Origin: Cytophagaceae bacterium
GTDB taxonomy: Bacteria; Bacteroidota; Bacteroidia; Cytophagales; Cyclobacteriaceae
DNA: 64,000 bases
Assembly: GCA_006969745.1 (NCBI GenBank)
Contig: CP030886.1
Location: 3,073,234-3,137,233 of the forward strand
Direction: 5' to 3'
Both the position numbers and the translations under genes were made by a program. The notes under the pieces are model-generated. The model was not told the DNA's origin and ran no database searches. It saw only the letters and a list, made by a program, of their open reading frames with translations. Below are positions 33,235-42,377 of the stretch, in pieces. Positions within the stretch are counted from its first letter, which is position 1. The number at the start of each line of letters is the position of its first letter.

Positions 33235-34398
33235 ATGAATCTTTTTATAGTCCCATCTTGGTATCCATCGGCTTCAAACCCTTCTTACGGCATTTTTGTG
33301 AAGGAGCAGATTGAAATGATGGCGAGTGAACGCCCCAATTGGAACTTAGGAGTGAGCACGTGGGGGCAAGGAAATCAGGAAAAACTACTTTGGGTAAAAG
33401 ATCATTTCAGGAATTTTTCCAAAATCAATAAACACGGAGAGGATGTCGCACAGACAATAGAATCTAAGGGTTACAAGGAGTATTATCAGCCGGCTTTAAG
33501 CTGGTCTAAAAAATTCAGAAAAGGAAACCTCCGGGAAATTGTTCGTTGCAATGAGTTAAACTATCAGGCCTACACGCTTGAGTTTGGTAAGCCCGATGTT
33601 ATCATGGTTCAGGCTTGCTATCCAGGTATTCTCATCGCAGATTATTTAGCTGCCAAATACAATGTTTCCATTCATTTACATGTAAGACTGGGAGGTTTTA
33701 TGTTTGAAAAAATGCTCGGCGAATTGGGAGGAATGAAGAATGATTTACTCAGATCCATAGCTGGAGCGAACATAATCACCGCAACCAGTCGTTTCCATTC
33801 AAATGAGTTGCAACCATGGATTTCTGATGCTGATGTTTTATACAACCCGGTTAATACAGACTTTTTTAAAAAGGGAGAGTCAACTGACAAATATGCCCTT
33901 GCAGTTGGTAGACTTGAGGATGAAAAGGGTTTTGACTTGCTATTGAATGCCTTCTCAAATGTCAAAGACCTTGAGTTAAAAATTGCGGGCGATGGATTAC
34001 AAAAGGATAACCTATCAAAACAAATAAAGTCTTTGGGTTTAAATGGGAGAGTCAGCTTAATTGGAGAGGCAAGTCGCGAGGAAATACGGACGCTGATTCA
34101 AAACTCCACTTTTTTGATACTTCCTAGCAAGTATGAAACTTTCGGAAACGTATTGTTGGAAGCAATGGCTTGTGGTAAGCCGGTTGTGGCTACAAAATGC
34201 GGAGGTCCTGAAGAAATTGTTTCGCAAGCTTCAGGATATCTTTCAGAAATCAACGCTGACGATCTATCTGATAAGATTAGTGAAATGAAGGAAAATTATA
34301 ATTCCTTTGATCCTGGCAAAATCAGGAAGTTAATTGAGGAAAAGTTTGCGCCACATCAATGGATAGCAAATCTCGAAGCGAAATTTAAATCGATTTAA
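33235..34398 (+). CDS. Family 4 glycosyltransferase
   Basis: 387 residues, GT-B fold. The N-terminus IVPSWYPSASNPSYGIFVKEQ is typical of GT4. The C-terminal domain has AVGRLEDEKGFDLLLNAF, LPSKYETFGNVLLEAMACGKPVVATKCGGPEEIV (EX7E motif) and a final GKIRKLIEEKFAP. The ATG at 33235 follows a GGGGG stretch acting as ribosome-binding site. The sugar specificity cannot be read. The end overlaps the convergent acetyltransferase by 14 bp. Confidence 0.93.
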   Translation: MNLFIVPSWYPSASNPSYGIFVKEQIEMMASERPNWNLGVSTWGQGNQEKLLWVKDHFRNFSKINKHGEDVAQTIESKGYKEYYQPALSWSKKFRKGNLREIVRCNELNYQAYTLEFGKPDVIMVQACYPGILIADYLAAKYNVSIHLHVRLGGFMFEKMLGELGGMKNDLLRSIAGANIITATSRFHSNELQPWISDADVLYNPVNTDFFKKGESTDKYALAVGRLEDEKGFDLLLNAFSNVKDLELKIAGDGLQKDNLSKQIKSLGLNGRVSLIGEASREEIRTLIQNSTFLILPSKYETFGNVLLEAMACGKPVVATKCGGPEEIVSQASGYLSEINADDLSDKISEMKENYNSFDPGKIRKLIEEKFAPHQWIANLEAKFKSI

Positions 34399-35275
34399 TT
34401 AACGTGGGTTTGCTAGTTTCCAACGCTCCCATTCGCTCCTTAAATATTCTTAGAGGTTCCTGGGCCTTACCCTCAAAAGAAGACACGCCCAGATCAAGAT
34501 GTTTGAAGCCTTTATTTCTGTAATACTCCACCATTCCTGCGATCAACAGCACCATAGGACTCTTGTCACGAAACATAGGACTAGTTGCCGGAAGGTAATA
34601 ATAAGCGATTTGGTTGGTGACATTAACTGCAATACAAACGGCCGACATTTTGTCTCCTCTGAATACACCAAAGCATTCATAAGCATCGGGAAGTCGGTCA
34701 ATAAGATTCTTTAAATGATTCCAGTCAATATTGATTTGCAGGCCCTGAGCTTGCCTGCAAACGGAGAGAAACTTGTGAGCCGTTTCAAATTCATTTTTTT
34801 CCATTTTTCTGAATTCGAAACCTTCTGAAATCAATGATTGAAGCTTTCGCTTTTGCATGTTGTGAATGGAATCTTCCCAATCTGCCGACAACTCTATATG
34901 CTGATTGATGTCATTGAAGGCAACTTCAAGTTGGAGGTTTTTCAAATCACCTACAAAAGGAGATAAATGATAAATCTCTGATGGATGATGGATTTCCAGC
35001 TCATTTACTTTTCTGCTTTTTAGGTCTGCTAGAATGTCTGTAGCGAATGCTTGGATACCATCCATATTGTTGTTTCGACGAATAAAAGAACCAAATGGAC
35101 TTCTTGGTATACTAATTGCCGAATGCTGAGTTATATCAAATGGAACAAAGAAATCATCATTTGAATAACAAATAAACTGATTGTAAGTCTGTGACTCAAA
35201 GTAACCCCTCTGAAAATAGGTCAGTGAAAGATCCTTTGGAATTTCATCAATTGCGGTATGAACGTATAATGACAT
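34385..35275 (-). CDS. FemAB-like / GNAT acyltransferase
   Basis: 296 residues from ATG 35275; a TTG at 35284 only adds three residues. The C-terminal half has the GNAT/FemAB pattern AYECFGVFRGDKMSAVCIAVNVTNQIAYYYLPATSP, then NKGFKHLDLGVSSFEGKAQEPLRIFKERMGA. That last motif is typical of FemAB-type proteins in polysaccharide clusters, so it may acylate a cell-envelope glycan made by the two adjacent glycosyltransferases. Confidence 0.8.
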   Translation of the reverse strand: MSLYVHTAIDEIPKDLSLTYFQRGYFESQTYNQFICYSNDDFFVPFDITQHSAISIPRSPFGSFIRRNNNMDGIQAFATDILADLKSRKVNELEIHHPSEIYHLSPFVGDLKNLQLEVAFNDINQHIELSADWEDSIHNMQKRKLQSLISEGFEFRKMEKNEFETAHKFLSVCRQAQGLQINIDWNHLKNLIDRLPDAYECFGVFRGDKMSAVCIAVNVTNQIAYYYLPATSPMFRDKSPMVLLIAGMVEYYRNKGFKHLDLGVSSFEGKAQEPLRIFKERMGALETSKPTLIKSI

Positions 35276-35371
35276 GTGAGGCAAAATTAAAGCGCATCAT
35301 ACTTTCCTATGCTCAAATCGAACGTTATCTTGCATCTTGGATTTTTACAATAAAATCTTAATTTATTCACC

Positions 35372-36484
35372 TTGAAAAATATATTCACCACTGTAATTCT
35401 TCTGGCAGCTTTGCATCTGCCAGCACAGGTTTTTGAGCCCGGTCCTATTCAGGATTTGGTTAAGAAAGGAACAGATCATATATACAATGCCGCTCCTGAT
35501 TCTGCTGAGTATTACATTGCTAAGGCAGAAGTTTATATACCCAATCACCCGGTGATTCCTCTCATGAGAGCAATGACCATGCTTTGGTCAAACATTCCAA
35601 CCATTTCAGAGGAGCTTTTTTCAAAGATGGAAGTCCAATTAGATTCTGCGATTTTTTTGGCCAAAGAAAGAGATCCGGACCTTGAAGAACCTGAAATGAT
35701 ATTTTTTGCGATGGCCTCTTATGGTTTATTAGCAGAATACTATGCAGATCAAGATTACACCATGAAAGCTGTAGGAGAGGCCAATAGAGCCTACGGACTC
35801 ATGAAAAAAGGATTTGAAATTGTAGATGAACATCCGGAATTCCTGCTGACTACAGGATTGTATAATTATTTCAGGGAAAAATATCCCGAACGCCATCCTA
35901 TCTATAAACCATTGCTATGGTTTTTTCGGAGCGGCAACATGGAACTAGGCTTAAAGCAGCTTGAGTTGGCTTGTACAGAATCATTTCTTACCCGTGTGGA
36001 AGCGCATGTGTATTTAAGTTACATCTACTTGAGGTATGAGTTTGATCCGAAAGTAGCTCAAAAGTATCTCTCAGAGCTCTGTACATTGTATCCCAACAAC
36101 TACTACGCAAAAGCTAAGTATCTCGAATCGTTGGCCAACCCAACGGATTTTAAAAATGTACCAATTGATGTGATCTATTCATTGATCACTCATGAGAGCC
36201 CGTATTATAAACTCGCTGGCTATGTTTTTCTGGGGTATTTTGAAGAGAAAATTGTGAAAAATGAGGAAAAAGCAGAATATGCATACAGGTTAGGTTTAGA
36301 GTATGGACAGGAGCTACCCGACCATGGCGAATACTTTAAAAGTTTTGGTTACCTGGGTTTAGGGCGCGTACTGGTCAATAAAAATGAAAAGGAGGAGGCT
36401 AAAGGTCTTCTTAATTTGTCATTGAAATATGCTGAGACAGAACAGGTAGAAACTGAGGCTAAAACCCTACTTTCTAAACTTTGA
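35372..36484 (+). CDS. Secreted TPR-like protein
   Basis: 370 residues. The start is TTG at 35372, which gives a good signal peptide (MKNIFTTVILLAALHLPAQ). The body is helical repeats (EYYIAKAEVYIPNHPVIPLMRA, VEAHVYLSYIYLRYEFDPKVAQKYL, AEYAYRLGLEYGQELPDHGEYFK), about five TPR-like units. It is probably a periplasmic scaffold. The TGA overlaps the TTG start of yigZ (TTGA), so it leads a three-gene coupled unit. Confidence 0.7.
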   Translation: MKNIFTTVILLAALHLPAQVFEPGPIQDLVKKGTDHIYNAAPDSAEYYIAKAEVYIPNHPVIPLMRAMTMLWSNIPTISEELFSKMEVQLDSAIFLAKERDPDLEEPEMIFFAMASYGLLAEYYADQDYTMKAVGEANRAYGLMKKGFEIVDEHPEFLLTTGLYNYFREKYPERHPIYKPLLWFFRSGNMELGLKQLELACTESFLTRVEAHVYLSYIYLRYEFDPKVAQKYLSELCTLYPNNYYAKAKYLESLANPTDFKNVPIDVIYSLITHESPYYKLAGYVFLGYFEEKIVKNEEKAEYAYRLGLEYGQELPDHGEYFKSFGYLGLGRVLVNKNEKEEAKGLLNLSLKYAETEQVETEAKTLLSKL

Positions 36485-37092
36485 GTACCTACCATACCAT
36501 TCAAACCAAAGCGGAGGGCTTGTATAAGGAGAAAGGAAGTAAATTTCTTGCTTTTGCATTTCCAGTCTCCTCCGAATCTGATGTCAAGTTGATACAGGAC
36601 GACTTAAGAAAGCAATTTTATGATGCCAGGCATCACTGCTTTGCCTGGACTCTCGGCATGGATGATCAAACTTGGCGGGCAAATGATGACGGTGAGCCTG
36701 CACACTCTGCCGGTGATCCGATTTTAGGACAAATAAGATCCTTTGGACTTACGAATGTCCTGGTAGTGGTGATACGATACTTTGGTGGTACAAAGCTTGG
36801 CGTGGGCGGTTTGATAAATGCTTACAAGACGGCTACAGAGGAGGCCCTGAAGAAGGTGAAGAAAGTGGCCATTTATGAAACCAGACCAATCGTGATGAAA
36901 TTTCCATATGATGCGATGAGTACCGTAGAACGGTTGATTTCAGACTTTGATATTGAAGTCAAGAAACGAGACTTTCAATTGTCATGCGAGATACAAGGAA
37001 ATATCAAAAAGGATTTGATATCGACTTTTGAAGAAAAAACAGCCGACCTTTATACTGTTGAATTTATAATTGATAATGATGCTAGCCTCTGA
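36481..37092 (+). CDS. yigZ: YigZ/IMPACT family protein
   Basis: 203 residues. The conserved UPF0029 core has KGSKFLAFAFPV, DARHHCFAWTLG, ANDDGEPAHSAGDPILGQI and VIRYFGGTKLGVGGLINAYKTAT. The C-terminal domain (about 140-200) is the usual alpha/beta YigZ tail. The start is TTG 36481. The function is unclear; it relates to the eukaryotic translational regulator IMPACT. Confidence 0.95.
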   Translation: MSTYHTIQTKAEGLYKEKGSKFLAFAFPVSSESDVKLIQDDLRKQFYDARHHCFAWTLGMDDQTWRANDDGEPAHSAGDPILGQIRSFGLTNVLVVVIRYFGGTKLGVGGLINAYKTATEEALKKVKKVAIYETRPIVMKFPYDAMSTVERLISDFDIEVKKRDFQLSCEIQGNIKKDLISTFEEKTADLYTVEFIIDNDASL

Positions 37093-37528
37093 ATTTAAAA
37101 AACTATACGGTAGAGATTTAGACCGATTGATGACTGAGCTAGAAGCCTATCCTAATGAAGAATCACTTTGGATAAAGGTGGATGGCATTAATAATACAGC
37201 AGGCAATTTATTTATGCACTTATGTGGTAACCTTCAGCATTTCATAGGAGCTATTCTTATACAATCCGGTTATGAACGAAAACGTGATTTTGAGTTTAAT
37301 GGGAAAGTAAGTTTAACTGAGTTAAAATCAGAAATAGAAAAAACCCAACAAACGTTGGATGACTTTTTTTCAAACAGTGCAGATGATCGTTATCAAGATG
37401 AATATCCGCTACAACCTTTTGGATATGCAATGACCACTAGATATTTCCTAATTCATCTTCATAGTCACCTGAATTATCATTTAGGTCAAATAAACTATCA
37501 TAGAAGAATACTATCCAAATCTTCATAA
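37076..37528 (+). CDS. DinB/DUF1572-like helical-bundle protein
   Basis: 150 residues from ATG 37076 (a TTG at 37070 is also possible), overlapping yigZ by 17 bp. The four-helix bundle has NTAGNLFMHLCGNLQHFIGAILI with a conserved His and HLHSHLNYHLGQINYHRRIL near the end, giving the His triad of DinB metal sites. DinB-like proteins are often thiol-dependent metal enzymes. The role here is unknown. Confidence 0.82.
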   Translation: MMLASEFKKLYGRDLDRLMTELEAYPNEESLWIKVDGINNTAGNLFMHLCGNLQHFIGAILIQSGYERKRDFEFNGKVSLTELKSEIEKTQQTLDDFFSNSADDRYQDEYPLQPFGYAMTTRYFLIHLHSHLNYHLGQINYHRRILSKSS

Positions 37529-37636
37529 TAAGCACTAAAATCCTGCCTTTCTAAGAATATTTCAATCCAAAATTCCTTAATCGGATGGAAAGTAGTGTTT
37601 ATCTAATATTTCACAGAGGTGAACGAATGTGCTCCA

Positions 37637-37748
37637 TTTGTTAGAAAAATCTTAGCTAACCTTGAGTCATAAAGAAATTCAAAGACAATCCATAGCTGGT
37701 TGAATTAGAACGGAGTTGCTTTGGTGAGGGCGCTCCGTTTGCTTTTTT
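37637..37748 (+). ncRNA. Candidate small RNA, about 80 nt, in the 430-bp gap
   Basis: The 37529-37958 gap holds no long reading frame. A promoter-like TTTG (37637-37640) and TAACCTTG (37657-37664), 16 bp apart, precede about 80 nt ending at a terminator hairpin. The transcript would contain stem AATTCAA (37676-37682) with TTGAATT (37700-37706), then the terminator stem 37709-37739. It could instead be the 3' UTR of the DinB-like gene. Confidence 0.4.
37709..37739 (+). terminator. Rightward intrinsic terminator
   Basis: AACGGAG (37709-37715) pairs with CTCCGTT (37733-37739), followed by TGCTTTTTTAT. It ends either the DinB-like mRNA or the candidate small RNA. Confidence 0.8.
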
Positions 37749-37764
37749 ATAGCTCCTGTAAATT

Positions 37765-37801
37765 CAAAAAAAAATGGCTCCAGAATTCTCTACAGCCATT
37801 T
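37765..37801 (-). terminator. Leftward intrinsic terminator of the long sigma-FecR-TonB unit
   Basis: On the minus strand AAATGGCT (37801-37794) pairs with AGCCATTT (37779-37772) and runs straight into a T-run (37774-37765). It stands 22 bp after the microprotein stop. Confidence 0.9.
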
Positions 37802-37823
37802 GTCCCAAATAAGTTTCTACAAC

Positions 37824-37910
37824 CTATACCTTCCTCATTTTTCTTGAAATTTTAATTCCAAGAACTGTGAGCAGCAGTGAAGCCAAAATAAATGCCATTT
37901 TCTTTCTCAT
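37824..37910 (-). CDS. Candidate 28-residue single-pass membrane microprotein
   Basis: ATG 37910 to TAG 37824-37826 encodes 28 residues: basic MRKKMA, one hydrophobic helix (FILASLLLTVLGI) and a very basic tail (KISRKMRKV). It lies 48 bp after the DUF4249 gene on the same strand and just before the terminator, which is what a real last cistron would look like. It has no strong Shine-Dalgarno, as usual in this lineage. It could still be a chance frame. Confidence 0.45.
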   Translation of the reverse strand: MRKKMAFILASLLLTVLGIKISRKMRKV

Positions 37911-37958
37911 GTTCTTAAGTCATTGTCCTACATAGAAACCCCCAATCAAGGATGATAT

Positions 37959-38789
37959 TTAAGGAACGGTGACCGTTCCAACACTTGAGGAAATGGCTCC
38001 AAAATAGCCAAGCACTAAAAGCGAACTATCGTCAACATACGTAAGATTACCATTAACAATTGCAGGTATGGTACCAGAGGTAGTTCCAAGAGTCGTTATT
38101 TGAGACCTTAAAAGCGCAAGGTAGTCGTGTGTGCTGGCTGAAACAGATTGTAATTCGACGGTCATCTCATCACCAGAATCGTATCCAAATTGCTGGAAAT
38201 TGTTGGGAATGAGGTTGCCGTTAAAGAGCCTGTCATTTTGAATGGAAATTGGCTCAGGTTCAGAAAAACGTGCTCCATTCTTGAAGAATAGCCAGCGGTA
38301 GTAGTTCTCTTCTTCTTCAGGGTCAGTTGTTCGTATTTTCGGATAAAAGACGGTAATCTGTTGATTTGAATTATTGGGATCATTTTCCTCAAATGAGTCG
38401 ATCTGTAGATTACTAATAGGGACCGGATTGGGCATTTGATCCCATTCAGACCTAATCTCAACCGAATCAATGACTATTCTCACACGATATTCGGTGCCAC
38501 TAATTCCTCTGTATTGTGTATTGGCGTCATAAAATCCATCATCCCTGTAACTATAGTTGAAAACTTCTCCCGTTCTTGCTTGAACTATCACTTGTGCAGA
38601 TTCTATTGGTAGCACTGTTTGACTATCGGAAAAGCCATTGGAACGGGTTAATCGTATCGACTGGTTTCCCAGAGAATCAGTTAGCCACCCTTGCACAACC
38701 ACCAAATTTTGCGAAGGCGGAAGTTCAACGATCACTACTTTCTCGCAAGCGATTATTAAGGGGATCAATATGTATAGTAATCGTTTCAC
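37959..38789 (-). CDS. DUF4249 lipoprotein, partner of TonB receptor
   Basis: 276 residues. The lipobox PLIIAC (Cys15) is followed by a beta-rich body with VVVQGWLTDSLGNQSIRLTRS, the DUF4249 opening, and ASTHDYLALLRSQ near the end. These lipoproteins pair with SusC-like or siderophore-type receptors and probably cap them on the cell surface. The GTG start at 38789 overlaps the receptor TAG by one base, so the two are coupled. Confidence 0.88.
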   Translation of the reverse strand: MKRLLYILIPLIIACEKVVIVELPPSQNLVVVQGWLTDSLGNQSIRLTRSNGFSDSQTVLPIESAQVIVQARTGEVFNYSYRDDGFYDANTQYRGISGTEYRVRIVIDSVEIRSEWDQMPNPVPISNLQIDSFEENDPNNSNQQITVFYPKIRTTDPEEEENYYRWLFFKNGARFSEPEPISIQNDRLFNGNLIPNNFQQFGYDSGDEMTVELQSVSASTHDYLALLRSQITTLGTTSGTIPAIVNGNLTYVDDSSLLVLGYFGAISSSVGTVTVP

Positions 38790-41404
38790 TAAAATTTAAA
38801 ATTGTACGTGATCGCCGGGATGATAGTACCTAATATTGAATATTTAACCACCTGGGCCGTTCCAGGATCTAAAGGTGATTCACGATAGAAATAGGAGTAA
38901 GCATTTTGTCGGGCATACACGTTGTAAATAGTCAAAATCCAATAGTCTCTGTTTTTTCTTGTTTTGCCATTTTTCTTAATTTTTTTCCCATCAAGTCTTA
39001 CCGAAATATCTAATCGATGATAGTGGGGCAGCCGGGCATTATTGCGGAACTGGAAGTGAGGTACCAGATTGCCCTCAAACAAGTACTTGTCTGTCGGGAG
39101 AGTTACAGGTATTCCTGTATTGAATACAAAGTTGGCCGAAGCACTCAACCTTGGCGTTAGCTCCATACTCCAAGACGTAGAAAAATCATGTGTCTTGTCA
39201 TGATTCTCGAGTATGTATCGTTCACTATTATTTTCTGGAATGCGGCTTTCGGCGCGCGAAAGTGTATAGCTGATCCAGCCCTTAAGTCTGCCATACTTTT
39301 TCCGTGCGTAGAGTTCAAGACCATAGGCTCTGGCTTGAGAAAAAACCAATTCTGTTTCTATATTTTCATTGAAATCCAGATCTGCACCACTCTTATATTG
39401 AATGTTGTTATCAATGTCTTTGTAGTAAATTTCTGAGGATAGCTCCCATGTGTTGTTCTTAAGGTTTTTATAAAAACCAATGGTATACTGATTAGTAGTA
39501 GAAGGAGGGATGTAAGTGTCACTGAGCTTCCAGATATCGGTAGGGGATGGTGAAATAGTATTCGAAATTAGGTGAAGGTATTGAGCAGTTCTTGAAAAGG
39601 AAGCCTTCATTGCTGATTTTTCATTGACTCTCCAGTTTATTGAAATCCTGGGCTCGATGTTGTAATCTTTATTGATTAGGTCCAGATTGTTATAATTAGT
39701 GGTATCTGTAATTGTTGAGTCATTGAATGGTACACCTTCTGCGTATCTAAATACTGTTCCGGGCCCAAGCGTATGCAAACTGCTGACACGCAAGCCATAA
39801 TTTAATTGAAGGTTGTTTTTGCGAATTTCTTGTGCAATGTGAAAAGCTGTCTCAAAACCCTGTTCATTTTCCAGTTCTACTCGGTTAGTAGTTGAGTTTA
39901 AATCGAGCGGTTCACGCGAGCTTGGTTTTAGCCTGTGATATATTGCACTCCATCCAAAAGTGAGCTCGTTATTCGGACTAAGCACATAAGTCAAATCGCC
40001 TTTGATGCTGTAGTCTGATATTTTAGATCTGCCTACGAATGCACCTGGTTTTTCAGTGCTTTCTATGCGATAATTATATTCAGATACAAATGCAGAAATA
40101 TTGGAGAAAAGCCTGGGCGTAAACAGGTAGTTCCATCTGAAATTCAACATTCTGTTGCCCCAGTTTCTGGTAGAGTTGAGCCCAGCGACATTTCGGTCAT
40201 TGCCAATGTATCCAGACAGGTAATAGGTACTTGCCTGACTGTACTTGAAGTTCAGTTTCAAATTCAAATCCTGAAAACGTATTCTGTTTCGCTGAACTGA
40301 TGTACTTGCAAAATCATCTATAGAAAGATTTAACAGGCTTTGCCTTCCGGAAATAAGATAAGAGCTTTTCCCCTCATGAATTGGACCTTCCAGGAGGGCG
40401 CGAGCCGAAACAGCTCCTATGCCACCGGAAAAGCTTGTTTTGTTGGCATTTCCTTCTTTTTGTCTTACCTCGATTACAGACGATGATCTCCCGCCGTATG
40501 ATGGGGGAATATAACCTTTCATTATGCGCACATTGTTTACGGCTTCAGGATTAAATACTGATATAAAACCATACAGATGATTGGGGTTGTAGATGATTGC
40601 CTCATCAAGTAAGGTGAGATTTTGATCTACACCTCCGCCCCGCACATGAATTCCACTGGCATCTTCACCAATGGCTCGGATTCCGGGTTTGAGGAGTGCA
40701 TTTTGAATTACATCTACTTCGCCTAGAAAATAGGGGATTTGTCCATCGGCACCATTTATAGATATTCTATTGATGGATGGAATAGTTTCTGATAAGTTGA
40801 TGTCATCAGAAAGTGAAGAAACTTCGACTTCTTCCAGTTCAGTAATCTTGGGTAGGACAGAGACTTCAAGATAGGTTGTCCGATAGAGCGATACTTCTGA
40901 CTTTTTCACTCGATATCCCAAATGTGAAAATTGAAGTTCATACGTGCCTTCACGGAGCGTGATGGTATAGTAGCCATAGCCATTGGTGGTAGTACCTAGT
41001 GTCGTACCTAAAACCTGAACCGAAGCTCCAATAATATGCTCACCGGATTCGGCATTTTTAAGGAGGCCATGAACGGTATATGTGCGTGGAATATGAGGTG
41101 ATAATATAATCTGTGAACCAGAGTAGGTAATATCTGCGATCAATTCCTCTCTTATCATTTCAAAGAATTCCCTGACAGTAGTATTTTTTTTTATATCAAG
41201 GGATTGATTTGTAAGCTTGTCTGCACTGTAGGCTACATTTAGATCATTTGTTCTCAAGGAATCAAGTGCTTCGAAAAGTGTGATGTCTCCCCAAAAAGTC
41301 AGTTTCTGATCAAGTGCATTTTGCTGAGCCAGCAATAGGCTGGTAGCACACATCAATGTGATGCTAAGGAAAATCTGTATTATGAAATTGCGGGTGACAA
41401 ACAC
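38789..41404 (-). CDS. TonB-dependent outer-membrane receptor with STN and carboxypeptidase-like domains
   Basis: 871 residues from GTG 41404. The order is: signal peptide (about 1-26), STN domain (about 32-105, ALDSLRTNDLNVAYSADKL), carboxypeptidase-like domain (about 108-195, GASVQVLGTTLGTTTNGYGYYTI), plug (about 215-330, GIHVRGGGVDQNLTLLDEAIIYNPNHLYG) and a 22-strand barrel ending NFKF. The STN domain signals to FecR, whose gene lies directly upstream. It takes up an unknown ligand; small siderophore-like molecules and peptides are the usual choices. Confidence 0.95.
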   Translation of the reverse strand: MFVTRNFIIQIFLSITLMCATSLLLAQQNALDQKLTFWGDITLFEALDSLRTNDLNVAYSADKLTNQSLDIKKNTTVREFFEMIREELIADITYSGSQIILSPHIPRTYTVHGLLKNAESGEHIIGASVQVLGTTLGTTTNGYGYYTITLREGTYELQFSHLGYRVKKSEVSLYRTTYLEVSVLPKITELEEVEVSSLSDDINLSETIPSINRISINGADGQIPYFLGEVDVIQNALLKPGIRAIGEDASGIHVRGGGVDQNLTLLDEAIIYNPNHLYGFISVFNPEAVNNVRIMKGYIPPSYGGRSSSVIEVRQKEGNANKTSFSGGIGAVSARALLEGPIHEGKSSYLISGRQSLLNLSIDDFASTSVQRNRIRFQDLNLKLNFKYSQASTYYLSGYIGNDRNVAGLNSTRNWGNRMLNFRWNYLFTPRLFSNISAFVSEYNYRIESTEKPGAFVGRSKISDYSIKGDLTYVLSPNNELTFGWSAIYHRLKPSSREPLDLNSTTNRVELENEQGFETAFHIAQEIRKNNLQLNYGLRVSSLHTLGPGTVFRYAEGVPFNDSTITDTTNYNNLDLINKDYNIEPRISINWRVNEKSAMKASFSRTAQYLHLISNTISPSPTDIWKLSDTYIPPSTTNQYTIGFYKNLKNNTWELSSEIYYKDIDNNIQYKSGADLDFNENIETELVFSQARAYGLELYARKKYGRLKGWISYTLSRAESRIPENNSERYILENHDKTHDFSTSWSMELTPRLSASANFVFNTGIPVTLPTDKYLFEGNLVPHFQFRNNARLPHYHRLDISVRLDGKKIKKNGKTRKNRDYWILTIYNVYARQNAYSYFYRESPLDPGTAQVVKYSILGTIIPAITYNFKF

Positions 41405-41437
41405 ACCAGCAAAAGTAATGAAACGTAGAGGCTGAAA

Positions 41438-42322
41438 TTAGCAGCCTTGACCTGAAATTTTTACAGTATCGTTCTTACGAGTGGTTTTGATACTTAGCGC
41501 AGTACTGATCGTCTCCAATACCTTGTTTAAAGGCTCCTTGTTGAAAGACATTGAAAGTCTACAATTTTGTAGTTTTTCATTCGAAAGCTCGAATTCAACA
41601 TTGTAGTATTCTCCTAATTCTTCAAGGGCTTTGCTTAGCGGAGTTTTATCAAAATTAAATACGCCGTTTCTCCAGCTCATGATGTTTTCTGAAGGAATCT
41701 CATTGAAGCTCACAGCGGCTGTTTCACGGTTAAAAATGGCTTCATTACCGGCAGAAACTTGAGTTTGTTCACCTTCTTTTTCGAAAGCTACCAAACCTCT
41801 ATCCACATAAAGTTTAACTTCTTTTTCGGTTGTGATAAGATTGAAGGCAGTTCCCAGAACTTTTACATCTACTCCATTCACATCAATAATGAAGGGCTTA
41901 TTGCTTTTCTGGATATCAAAATAAGCTTCGCCTTGAAATGAAACATTTCGTTCATTGCCGAATTCTTCAGGGTAGGTGAAGGATGAGTTTGCATTTAGGA
42001 TACCAACAGACCCATCAGGAAAAGTCACACTCACTTTTTGATCAGCAGAAGCGATATATAGCTGATCAGGAGTAGGATTGTAAAGGAAAACAGAAATTGA
42101 AAGTACTGCGAGAATAGTGACAGCTGCAGCAATTTTCATCCACACAAATCCTTTGTTTGGATTATGAATCTTTTGATTCAACTTCTCCCAAGCTTTGTTT
42201 TCGTCTATTTCCGGCGCATCCATTTCTGTATGCTGAAGTAGAAATTCAACGAACCCATCCTCCTTTTCAGAAAGCTGCTCTTGGTAGTTGAGGTGGTTAT
42301 ATACTTTCAGGTCTTTCGCCAT
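41438..42322 (-). CDS. FecR-type anti-sigma factor (with DUF4974)
   Basis: 294 residues: a cytosolic N-terminus that would bind sigma (about 1-60), one TM helix (about 63-82, IAAAVTILAVLSISVFLY), the FecR domain (about 90-190, VSVTFPDGSVGILNANSSFTYP) and a C-terminal DUF4974 domain (VEFELSNEKLQNCRLSMSFNKEPL). It holds the ECF sigma until the receptor reports its ligand. It lies between sigma and receptor genes, the classic order. Confidence 0.95.
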   Translation of the reverse strand: MAKDLKVYNHLNYQEQLSEKEDGFVEFLLQHTEMDAPEIDENKAWEKLNQKIHNPNKGFVWMKIAAAVTILAVLSISVFLYNPTPDQLYIASADQKVSVTFPDGSVGILNANSSFTYPEEFGNERNVSFQGEAYFDIQKSNKPFIIDVNGVDVKVLGTAFNLITTEKEVKLYVDRGLVAFEKEGEQTQVSAGNEAIFNRETAAVSFNEIPSENIMSWRNGVFNFDKTPLSKALEELGEYYNVEFELSNEKLQNCRLSMSFNKEPLNKVLETISTALSIKTTRKNDTVKISGQGC

Positions 42323-42377
42323 ACTTAATTATCAGTCAATCATTATCGGGTCAACCCCCAATATTTTTTCACTTTTT

